Shown here: one piece after another, positions 15,001-27,000 of the stretch | Numbering within the stretch: position 1 is the stretch's first letter | Layout of the letters: each line of letters starts with the position of its first letter | NCBI GenBank assembly: GCA_037042915.1 | Contig: CM073199.1 | Coordinates: 2,480,001 to 2,544,000 of the forward strand | Source of the DNA: Auricularia sp. M13 | Lineage: Eukaryota; Basidiomycota; Agaricomycetes; Auriculariales; Auriculariaceae | Direction of reading: 5' to 3' | DNA length: 64,000 nt | The notes under the pieces: model-generated | Seen by the model: the letters and a program-made list of their open reading frames with translations, nothing else | What the model was told of the DNA's origin: nothing | Database searches by the model: none | Made by a program: the position numbers and the translations under genes

Positions 15001-18000
15001 TGTCTGGGGTCTCCGCTGCAGACTGGAGTGGTGTCTAGTAAATTCAGATGATCCCTCATGGTGAGAAAACACATTGTAATGCAAAGTGGTCAGGCCACGC
15101 TCGCTGGGCAGATCGTCTGCCTTGGATGGTGCGAGAAAGCAGCAGGAATTCCAGACATTGTCTGGGGTCTCCGCTGCGGACTGGAGTGGTGTCTAGTGAA
15201 TTTGGATGATCCCTCATGGTGAGAGAACACATTGTAATGCGAAGTAGTCAGGCCAAGCTCGCTAGGCAGATCGTCTGCCTTGGATGGTGCGAGAAAGCAG
15301 CAGGAATTCCAGACATTGCCTGGGGTCTCCGCTGCAGACTGGAGTGGTGTCTAGTGAATTCAGATGACCCCTGACGGTGAGAAAACACACTGTAATGCAA
15401 AGTGGTCAGGCCACGCTCGCTGGGCAGATCGTCTGCCTTTGCTGGTGCGAGAAAGCAGCAGGAATTCCAGACATTGTCTGGGGTCTCCGCAGCAGACCGG
15501 AGTGGTGTCTAGTGAATTCAGAAGACCCCTGACGGTGAGAAAACACATTGTAATGCAAAGTGGTCAGGCCACCCTCGCTGGGCAGATCGTCTGCCTTGGA
15601 TGGTGCGAGAAAGCAGCAGGAATTCCAGACATTGCCTGGGGTCTCCGCAGCAGACCGGAGTGGTGTCTAGTGAATTGGATGATCCCTCATGGTGAGAGAA
15701 CACATTGTAATGCGAAGTAGTCAGGCCAAGCTCGCTAGGCAGATCGTCTGCCTTGGATGGTGCGAGAAAGCAGCAGGAATTCCAGACATTGCCTGGGGTC
15801 TCCGCAGCAGACTGGAGTGGTGTCTAGTGAATTCGGATGACCCCTGACGGTGAGAAAACACACTGTAATGCAAAGTGGTCAGGCCACGCTCGCTGGGCAG
15901 ATCGTCTGCCTTGGATGGTGCGAGAAAGCAGCAGGAATTCCAGACATTGTCTGGGGTCTCCGCTGCGGACTGGAGTGGTGTCTAGTGAATTCAGATGACC
16001 CCTGACGGTGAGAAAACACACTGTAATGCAAAGTGGTCAGGCCACGCTCGCTGGGCAGATTGTCTGCCTTGGATGGTGCGAGAAAGCAGCAGGAATTCCA
16101 GACATTGTCTGGGGTCTCCGCAGCAGACCGGAGTGGTGTCTAGTGAATTGGATGATCCCTCATGGTGAGAGAACACATTGTAATGTGAAGTAGTCAGGCC
16201 ACGCTCGCTGGGCAGATCGTCTGCCTTTGTTGGTGCGAGAAAGCAGCAGGAATTCCAGACATTGCCTGGGGTCTCCGCAGCAGACCGGAGTGGTGTCTAG
16301 TGAATTCGGATGACCCCTGACGGTGAGAAAACACACTGTAATGCAAAGTGGTCAGGCCACGCTCGCTGGGCAGATCGTCTGCCTTGGATGGTGCGAGAAA
16401 GCAGCAGGAATTCCAGACATTGCCTGGGGTCTCCGCAGCAGACCGGAGTGGTGTCTAGTGAATTCGGATGACCCCTGACGGTGAGAAAACACACTGTAAT
16501 GCAAAGTGGTCAGGCCACGCTCGCTGGGCAGATCGTCTGCCTTTGTTGGTGCGAGAAAGCAGCAGGAATTCCAGACATTGTCTGGGGTCTCCGCAGCAGA
16601 CCGGAGTGGTGTCTAGTGAATTCAGATGACCCCTGACGGTGAGAAAACACATTGTAATGCAAAGTGGTCAGGCCACGCTCGCTGGGCAGATCGTCTGCCT
16701 TGATGGTGCGAGAAAGCAGCAGGAATTCCAGACATTGCCTGGGGTCTCCGCAGCAGACTGGAGTGGTGTCTAGTGAATTGGATGATCCCTCATGGTGAGA
16801 GAACACATTGTAATGCGAAGTAGTCAGGCCACGCTCGCTGGGCAGATCGTCTGCCTTGGATGGTGCGAGAAAGCAGCAGGAATTCCAGACATTGCCTGGG
16901 GTCTCCGCAGCAGACCGGAGTGGTGTCTAGTGAATTCGGATGACCCCTGACGGTGAGAAAACACACTGTAATGCAAAGTGGTCAGGCCACGCTCGCTGGG
17001 CAGATCGTCTGCCTTGGATGGTGCGAGAAAGCAGCAGGAATTCCAGACATTGTCTGGGGTCTCCGCTGCAGACTGGAGTGGTGTCTAGTGAATTCAGATG
17101 ACCCCTGACGGTGAGAAAACACACTGTAATGCAAAGTGGTCAGGCCACGCTCGCTAGGCAGATCGTCTGCCTTGGATGGTGCGAGAAAGCAGCAGGAATT
17201 CCAGACATTGCCTGGGGTCTCCGCAGCAGACCGGAGTGGTGTCTAGTGAATTGGATGATCCCTCATGGTGAGAGAACACATTGTAATGCGAAGTAGTCAG
17301 GCCAAGCTCGCTAGGCAGATCGTCTGCCTTGGATGGTGCGAGAAAGCAGCAGGAATTCCAGACATTGCCTGGGGTCTCCGCAGCAGACCGGAGTGGTGTC
17401 TAGTGAATTCGGATGACCCCTGACGGTGAGAAAACACACTGTAATGCAAAGTGGTCAGGCCACGCTCGCTGGGCAGATCGTCTGCCTTGGATGGTGCGAG
17501 AAAGCAGCAGGAATTCCAGACATTGTCTGGGGTCTCCGCTGCGGACTGGAGTGGTGTCTAGTGAATTCAGATGACCCCTGACGGTGAGAAAACACATTGT
17601 AATGCAAAGTGGTCAGGCCACGCTCGCTGGGCAGATCGTCTGCCTTTGTTGGTGCGAGAAAGCAGCAGGAATTCCAGACATTGTCTGGGGTCTCCGCTGC
17701 AGACTGGAGTGGTGTCTAGTGAATTCAGATGATCCCTCATGGTGAGAAAACACATTGTAATGCAAAGTGGTCAGGCCACGCTCGCTGGGCAGATCGTCTG
17801 CCTTGGATGGTGCGAGAAAGCAGCAGGAATTCCAGACATTGCCTGGGGTCTCCGCAGCAGACCGGAGTGGTGTCTAGTGAATTGGATGATCCCTCATGGT
17901 GAGAGAACACATTGTAATGCGAAGTAGTCAGGCCAAGCTCGCTAGGCAGATCGTCTGCCTTGGATGGTGCGAGAAAGCAGCAGGAATTCCAGACATTGCC

Positions 18001-21000
18001 TGGGGTCTCCGCAGCAGACCGGAGTGGTGTCTAGTGAATTCGGATGACCCCTGACGGTGAGAAAACACACTGTAATGCAAAGTGGTCAGGCCACGCTCGC
18101 TGGGCAGATCGTCTGCCTTGATGGTGCGAGAAAGCAGCAGGAATTCCAGACATTGTCTGGGGTCTCCGCTGCGGACTGGAGTGGTGTCTAGTGAATTCAG
18201 ATGACCCCTGACGGTGAGAAAACACATTGTAATGCAAAGTGGTCAGGCCACGCTCGCTGGGCAGATCGTCTGCCTTTGTTGGTGCGAGAAAGCAGCAGGA
18301 ATTCCAGACATTGTCTGGGGTCTCCGCTGCTGACTGGAGTGGTGTCTAGTGAATTCGGATGATCCGTCATGGTGAGAGAACACATTGTAATGCAAAGTGG
18401 TCAGGCCACGCTCGCTGGGCAGATCGTCTGCCTTTGTTGGTGCGAGAAAGCAGCAGGAATTCCAGACATTGCCTGGGGTCTCCGCAGCAGACCGGAGTGG
18501 TGTCTAGTGAATTGGATGATCCCTCATGGTGAGAGAACACATTGTAATGCGAAGTGGTCAGGCCAAGCTCGCTAGGCAGATCGTCTGCCTTGGATGGTGC
18601 GAGAAAGCAGCAGGAATTCCAGACATTGTCTGGGGTCTCCGCTGTGGACTGGAGTGGTGTCTAGTGAATTCAGATGACCCCTGACGGTGAGAAAACACAT
18701 TGTAATGCAAAGTGGTCAGGCCACGCTCGCTGGGCAGATCGTCTGCCTTGGATGGTGCGAGAAAGCAGCAGGAATTCCAGACATTGCCTGGGGTCTCCGC
18801 AGCAGACCGGAGTGGTGTCTAGTGAATTCAGATGACCCCTGACGGTGAGAAAACACATTGTAATGCAAAGTGGTCAGGCCACGCTCGCTGGGCAGATCGT
18901 CTGCCTTTGTTGGTGCGAGAAAGCAGCAGGAATTCCAGACATTGTCTGGGGTCTCCGCTGCAGACTGGAGTGGTGTCTAGTGAATTCGGATGACCCCTGA
19001 CGGTGAGAAAACACACTGTAATGCAAAGTGGTCAGGCCACGCTCGCTGGGCAGATCGTCTGCCTTTGTTGGTGCGAGAAAGCAGCAGGAATTCCAGACAT
19101 TGTCTGGGGTCTCCGCAGCAGACCGGAGTGGTGTCTAGTGAATTCAGATGACCCCTGAAGGTGAGTAAACACACTGTAATGCGAAGTGGTCAGGCCAAGC
19201 TCGCTGGGCAGATCGTCTGCCTTTGATGGTGCGAGAAAGCAGCAGGAATTCCAGACATTGTCTGGGGTCTCCGATGCAGACTGGAGTGGTGTCTAGTGAA
19301 TTTGGATGACCCTGATGGTGAGAGAACACACTGTAATGCAAAGTGGTCAGGCCACGCTCGCTGGGCAGATCGTCTGCCTTTGTTGGTGCGAGAAAGCAGC
19401 AGGAATTCCAGACATTGTCTGGGGTCTCCGCAGCAGACCGGAGTGGTGTCTAGTGAATTGGATGATCCCTCATGGTGAGAGAACACATTGTAATGCCAAG
19501 TAGTCAGGCCAGCTCGCTGGGCAGATCGTCTGCCTTGGATGGTGCGAGAAAGCAGCAGGAATTCCAGACATTGCCTGGGGTCTCCGCAGCAGACCGGAGT
19601 GGTGTCTAGTGAATTCAGATGACCCCTGAAGGTGAGTAAACACCTGTAATGCAAAGTGGGCAGGCCACGCTCGCTGGGCAGATCGTCTGCCGTGGATGGT
19701 GCGAGAAAGCAGCAGGAATTCCAGACATTGTCTGGGGTCTCCGCTGCAGACTGGAGTGGTGTCTAGTGAATTCAGATGATCCCTCATGGTGAGAGAACAC
19801 ATTGTAATGTGAAGTAGTCAGGCCAAGCTTGCTAGGCAGATCGTCTGCCTTGGATGGTGCGAGAAAGCAGCAGGAATTCCAGACATTGCCTGGGGTCTCC
19901 GCAGCAGACCGGAGTGGTGTCTAGTGAATTCGGATGACCCCTGACGGTGAGAAAACACACTGTAATGCAAAGTGGTCAGGCCACGCTCGCTGGGCAGATC
20001 GTCTGCCTTTGTTGGTGCGAGAAAGCAGCAGGAATTCCAGACATTGTCTGGGGTCTCCGCAGCAGACCGGAGTGGTGTCTAGTGAATTCAGATGACCCCT
20101 GAAGGTGAGTAAACACACTGTAATGCGAAGTGGTCAGGCCAAGCTCGCTGGGCAGATCGTCTGCCTTTGATGGTGCGAGAAAGCAGCAGCAATTCCAGAC
20201 ATTGTCTGGGGTCTCCGCAGCAGAAGCAGCAGCAATTCCAGACATTGTCTGGGGTCTCCGCTGTAGACTGGAGTGGTGTCTAGTGAATTCGGATGACCCC
20301 TCATGGTGAGAAAACACACTGTAATGCAAAGTGGTCAGGCCACGCTCGCTGGGCAGATCGTCTGCCTTCGATGGTGCGAGAAAGCAGGAGGAATTCCAGA
20401 CATTGCCTGGGGTCTCCGCTGCAGACTGGAGTGGTGTCTAGTGAATTCTGATGACCCCTGCAGGTGAGTAAACACACTGTAATGCGAAGTGGTCAGGCCA
20501 AGCTCGCTGGGCAGATCGTCTGCCTTGGATGGTGCGAGAAAGCAGCAGGAATTCCAGACATTGTCTGGGGTCTCCGCTGCAGAGTGGAGTGGTGTCTAGT
20601 GAATTCGGATGACCCCTGACGGTGAGAAAACACACTGTAATGCAAAGTGGTCAGGCTACGCTCGCTGGGCAGATCGTCTGCCTTGGATGGTGCCAGAAAG
20701 CAGCAGGAATTCCAGACATTGCCTGGGGTCTCCGCAGCAGACCGGAGTGGTGTCTAGTGAATTCGGATGACCCCTGACGGTGAGAAAACACACTGTAATG
20801 CAAAGTGGTCAGGCCACGCTCGCTGGGCAGATCGTCTGCCTTTGCTGGTGCGAGAAAGCAGCAGGAATTCCAGACATTGTCTGGGGTCTCCGCTGCTGAC
20901 TGGAGTGGTGTCTAGTGAATTCGGATGATCCGTCATGGTGAGAAAACACACTGTAATGCAAAGTGGTCAGGCCACGCTCGCTGGGCAGATCGTCTGCCTT

Positions 21001-24000
21001 GGATGGTGCGAGAACGCAGCAGGAATTCCAGACATTGTCTGGGGTCTCCGCTGCAGACCGGAGTGGTGTCTAGTGAATTGGATGATCCCTCATGGTGAGA
21101 GAACACATTGTAATGCGAAGTAGTCAGGCCAAGCTCGCTAGGCAGATCGTCTGCCTTGGATGGTGCGAGAAAGCAGCAGGAATTCCAGACATTGCCTGGG
21201 GTCTCCGCAGCAGACCGGAGTGGTGTCTAGTGAATTCAGATGACCCCTGAAGGTGAGTAAACACCCTGTAATGCGAAGTGGGCAGGCCACGCTCGCTGGG
21301 CAGATCGTCTGCCGTGGATGGTGCGAGAACGCAGCAGGAATTCCAGACATTGTCTGGGGTCTCCGCTGCAGAGTGGAGTGGTGTCTAGTGAATTCGGATG
21401 ACCCCTGACGGTGAGAAAACACACTGTAATGCAAAGTGGTCAGGCCACGCTCGCTGGGCAGATCGTCTGCCTTTGTTGGTGCGAGAAAGCAGCAGGAATT
21501 CCAGACATTGTCTGGGGTCTCCGCAGCAGACCGGAGTGGTGTCTAGTGAATTCAGATGACCCCTGAAGGTGAGTAAACACACTGTAATGCGAAGTGGTCA
21601 GGCCAAGCTCGCTGGGCAGATCGTCTGCCTTTGATGGTGCGAGAAAGCAGCAGCAATTCCAGACATTGTCTGGGGTCTCCGCTGTAGACTGGAGTGGTGT
21701 CTAGTGAATTTGGATGACCCCTGACGGTGAGAGAACACACTGTAATGCAAAGTGGTCAGGCCACGCTCGCTGGGCAGATCGTCTGCCTTTGTTGGTGCGA
21801 GAAAGCAGCAGGAATTCCAGACATTGTCTGGGGTCTCCGCAGCAGACCGGAGTGGTGTCTAGTGAATTGGATGATCCCTCATGGTGAGAGAACACATTGT
21901 AATGCCAAGTAGTCAGGCCAAGCTCGCTAGGCAGATCGTCTGCCTTGGATGGTGCGAGAAAGCAGCAGGAATTCCAGACATTGCCTGGGGTCTCCGCAGC
22001 AGAAGCAGCAGCAATTCCAGACATTGTCTGGGGTCTCCGCTGTAGACTGGAGTGGTGTCTAGTGAATTCGGATGACCCCTGACAGTGAGAAAACACACTG
22101 TAATGCAAAGTGGTCAGGCCACGCTCGCTGGGCAGATCGTCTGCCTTCGATGGTGCGAGAAAGCAGGAGGAATTCCAGACATTGCCTGGGGTCTCCGCTG
22201 CAGACTGGAGTGGTGTCTAGTGAATTCAGATGACCCCTGAAGGTGAGTAAACACACTGTAATGCGAAGTGGTCAGGCCAAGCTCGCTGGGCAGATCGTCT
22301 GCCTTTGATGGTGCGAGAAAGCAGCAGCAATTCCAGACATTGTCTGGGGTCTCCGCTGTAGACTGGAGTGGTGTCTAGTGAATTTGGATGACCCCTGACG
22401 GTGAGAGAACACACTGTAATGCAAAGTGGTCAGGCCACGCTCGCTGGGCAGATCGTCTGCCTTTGTTGGTGCGAGAAAGCAGCAGGAATTCCAGACATTG
22501 TCTGGGGTCTCCGCAGCAGACCGGAGTGGTGTCTAGTGAATTGGATGATCCCTCATGGTGAGAGAACACATTGTAATGCGAAGTAGTCAGGCCAAGCTCG
22601 CTAGGCAGATCGTCTGCCTTGGATGGTGCGAGAAAGCAGCAGGAATTCCAGACATTGCCTGGGGTCTCCGCAGCAGACCGGAGTGGTGTCTAGTGAATTC
22701 AGATGACCCCTGAAGGTGAGTAAACACCCTGTAATGCGAAGTGGGCAGGCCACGCTCGCTGGGCAGATCGTCTGCCGTGGATGGTGCGAGAACGCAGCAG
22801 GAATTCCAGACATTGTCTGGGGTCTCCGCTGCAGAGTGGAGTGGTGTCTAGTGAATTCAGATGATCCCTCATGGTGAGAGAACACATTGTAATGTGAAGT
22901 AGTCAGGCCAAGCTTGCCAGGCAGATCGTCTGCCTTGGATGGTGCGAGCAAGCAGCAGGAATTCCAGACATTGCCTGGGGTCTCCGCAGCAGACCGGAGT
23001 GGTGTCTAGTGAATTCGGATGACCCCTGACGGTGAGAAAACACACTGTAATGCAAAGTGGTCAGGCCACGCTCGCTGGGCAGATCGTCTGCCTTTGTTGG
23101 TGCGAGAAAGCAGCAGGAATTCCAGACATTGTCTGGGGTCTCCGCAGCAGACCGGAGTGGTGTCTAGTGAATTCAGATGACCCCTGAAGGTGAGTAAACA
23201 CACTGTAATGCGAAGTGGTCAGGCCAAGCTCGCTGGGCAGATCGTCTGCCTTCGATGGTGCGAGAAAGCAGCAGGAATTCCAGACATTGTCTGGGGTCTG
23301 AATTTGGCAGCAGAAGCAGCAGCAATTCCAGACATTGTCTGGGGTCTCCGCTGTAGACTGGAGTGGTGTCTAGTGAATTCGGATGACCCCTGACAGTGAG
23401 AAAACACACTGTAATGCAAAGTGGTCAGGCCACGCTCGCTGGGCAGATCGTCTGCCTTCGATGGTGCGAGAAAGCAGGAGGAATTCCAGACATTGCCTGG
23501 GGTCTCCGATGCAGACTGGAGTGGTGTCTAGTGAATTCTGATGACCCCTGAAGGTGAGTAAACACACTGTAATGCGAAGTGGTCAGGCCAAGCTCGCTGG
23601 GCAGATCGTCTGCCTTTGATGGTGCGAGAAAGCAGCAGGAATTCCAGACATTGTCTGGGGTCTCCGCTGTAGACTGGAGTGGTGTCTAGTGAATTTGGAT
23701 GACCCCTGACGGTGAGAGAACACACTGTAATGCAAAGTGGTCAGGCCACGCTCGCTGGGCAGATCGTCTGCCTTTGTTGGTGCGAGAAAGCAGCAGGAAT
23801 TCCAGACATTGTCTGGGGTCTCCGCAGCAGACCGGAGTGGTGTCTAGTGAATTGGATGATCCCTCATGGTGAGAGAACACATTGTAATGCGAAGTAGTCA
23901 GGCCAAGCTCGCTAGGCAGATCGTCTGCGTTGGATGGTGCGAGAAAGCAGCAGGAATTCCAGACATTGCCTGGGGTCTCCGCAGCAGACCGGAGTGGTGT

Positions 24001-27000
24001 CTACTGAATTCGGATGACCCCTGAAGGTGAGTAAACACACTGTAATGCGAAGTGGTCAGGCCAAGCTCGCTGGGCAGATCGTCTGCCTTTGATGGTGCGA
24101 GAAAGCAGCAGCAATTCCAGACATTGTCTGGGGTCTCCGCTGTAGACTGGAGTGGTGTCTAGTGAATTTGGATGACCCTTGATGGTGAGAAAACACACTG
24201 TAATGCGAAGTGGTCGGGCCAAGCTCGCTGGGCAGATTGTCTGCCGTGGATGGTGCGAGAAAGCAGCAGGAATTCCAGACATTGTCTGGAGTCTCCGCTG
24301 CAGACTGGAGTGGTGTCTAGTGAATTCGGATGACCCCTGACGGTGAGAAAACACACTGTAATGCAAAGTGGTCAGGCCACGCTCGCTGGGCAGATCGTCT
24401 GCCATTGTTGGTGCGAGAAAGCAGCAGGAATTCCAGACATTGTCTGGGGTCTCCGCAGCAGACCGGAGTGGTGTCTAGTGAATTCGGATGATCCCTCATG
24501 GTGAGAGAACACATTGTAATGTGAAGTAGTCAGGCCAAGCTCGCTAGGCAGATCGTCTGCCTTGGATGGTGCGAGAAAGCAGGAGGAATTCCAGACATTG
24601 CCTAGTGTCTCCGCTGCAGACTGGAGTGGTGTCTAGTGAATTCAGATGACCCCTGAAGGTGAGTAAACACCCTGTAATGCGAAGTGGTCAGGCCACGCTC
24701 GCTGGGCAGATCGTCTGCCTTTGATGGTGCGAGAAAGCAGCAGCAATTCCAGACATTGTCTGGGGTCTCCGCTGTAGACTGGAGTGGTGTCTAGTGAATT
24801 TGGATGACCCCTGACGGTGAGAAAACTCACTGTAATGCAAAGTGGTCAGGCCAAGCTCGCTGGGCAGATCGTCTGCCTTTGATGGTGCAAGAAAGCAGCA
24901 GCAATTCCAGACATTGTCTGGGGTCTCCGCTGTAGACTGGAGTGGTGTCTAGTGAATTTGGATGACCCTTGATGGTGAGAAAACACACTGTAATACGAAG
25001 TGGTCAGGCCAAGCTCGCTGGGCAGATTGTCTGCCGTGGATGGTGCGAGAAAGCAGCAGGAATTCCAGACATTGTCTGGGGTCTCCGCTGCAGACTGGAG
25101 TGGTGTCTAGTGAATTCGGATGACCCCTGACGGTGAGAAAACACACTGTAATGCAAAGTGGTCAGGCCACGCTCGCTGGGCAGATCGTCTGCCTTTGTTG
25201 GTGCGAGAAAGCAGCAGGAATTCCAGACATTGTCTGGGGTCTCCGCTGCAGACTGGAGTGGTGTCTAGTGAATTCGGATGATCCCTCATGGTGAGAGAAC
25301 ACATTGTAATGTGAAGTAGTCTGGCCAAGCTCGCTAGGCAGATCGTCTGCCTTGCATGGTGCGAGAAAGCAGCAGGAATTCCAGACATTGTCTGGGGTCT
25401 CCGCAGCAGACCGGAGTGGTGTCTAGTGAATTGGATGATCCCTCATGGTGAGAGAACACATTGTAATGCGAAGTAGTCAGGCCAAGCTTGCTAGGCAGAT
25501 CGTCTGCCTTGGATGGTGCGAGCAAGCAGCAGGGATTCCAGACATTGCCTGGGGTCTCCGCAGCAGACCGGAGTGGTGTCTAGTGAATTCGGATGACCCC
25601 TGACGGTGAGAAAACACACTGTAATGCAAAGTGGTCAGGCCACGCTCGCTGGGCAGATCGTCTGCCTTTGTTGGTGCGAGAAAGCAGCAGGAATTCCAGA
25701 CATTGTCTGGGGTCTCCGCAGCAGACCGGAGTGGTGTCTAGTGAATTCAGATGACCCCTGAAGGTGAGTAAACACACTGTAATGCGAAGTGGTCAGGCCA
25801 AGCTCGCTGGGCAGATCGTCTGCCTTTGATGGTGCGAGAAAGCAGCAGCAATTCCAGACATTGTCTGGGGTCTCCTTGTAATGTGAGGCCACGCTCGGTG
25901 GGCAGCAGCAGAAGCAGCAGCAATTCCAGACATTGTCTGGGGTCTCCGCTGTAGACTGGAGTGGTGTCTAGTGAATTCGGATGACCCCTGACAGTGAGAA
26001 AACACACTGTAATGCAAAGTGGTCAGGCCACGCTCGCTGGGCAGATCGTCTGCCTTCGATGGTGCGAGAAAGCAGGAGGAATTCCAGACATTGCCTGGGG
26101 TCTCCGCTGCAGACTGGAGTGGTGTCTAGTGAATTCTGATGACCCCTGAAGGTGAGTAAACACACTGTAATGCGAAGTGGTCAGGCCAAGCTCGCTGGGC
26201 AGATCGTCTGCCTTTGATGGTGCGAGAAAGCAGCAGCAATTCCAGACATTGTCTGGGGTCTCCGCAGCAGAAGCAGCAGCAATTCCAGACATTGTCTGGG
26301 GTCTCCGCTGTAGACTGGAGTGGTGTCTAGTGAATTCAGATGACCCCTGACAGTGAGAAAACACACTGTAATGCAAAGTGGTCAGGCCACGCTCGCTGGG
26401 CAGATCGTCTGCCTTCGATGGTGCGAGAAAGCAGGAGGAATTCCAGACATTGCCTGGGGTCTCCGCTGCAGACTGGAGTGGTGTCTAGTGAATTCAGATG
26501 ACCCCTGAAGGTGAGTAAACACCCTGTAATGCGAAGTGGTCAGGCCAAGCTCGCTGGGCAGATCGTCTGCCTTTGATGGTGCGAGAAAGCAGCAGCAATT
26601 CCAGACATTGTCTGGGGTCTCCGCTGTAGACTGGAGTGGTGTCTAGTGAATTTGGATGACCCTTGATGGTGAGAAAACACACTGTAATGCGAAGTGGTCG
26701 GGCCAAGCTCGCTGGGCAGATTGTCTGCCGTGGATGGTGCGAGAAAGCAGCAGGAATTCCAGACATTGTCTGGAGTCTCCGCTGCAGACTGGAGTGGTGT
26801 CTACTGAATTCGGATGACCCCTGACGGTGAGAAAACACACTGTAATGCAAAGTGGTCAGGCCACGCTCGCTGGGCAGATCGTCTGCCTTTGATGGTGCGA
26901 GAAAGCAGCAGCAATTCCAGACATTGTCTGGGGTCTCCGCTGTAGACTGGAGTGGTGTCTAGTGAATTTGGATGACCCTTGATGGTGAGAAAACACACTG

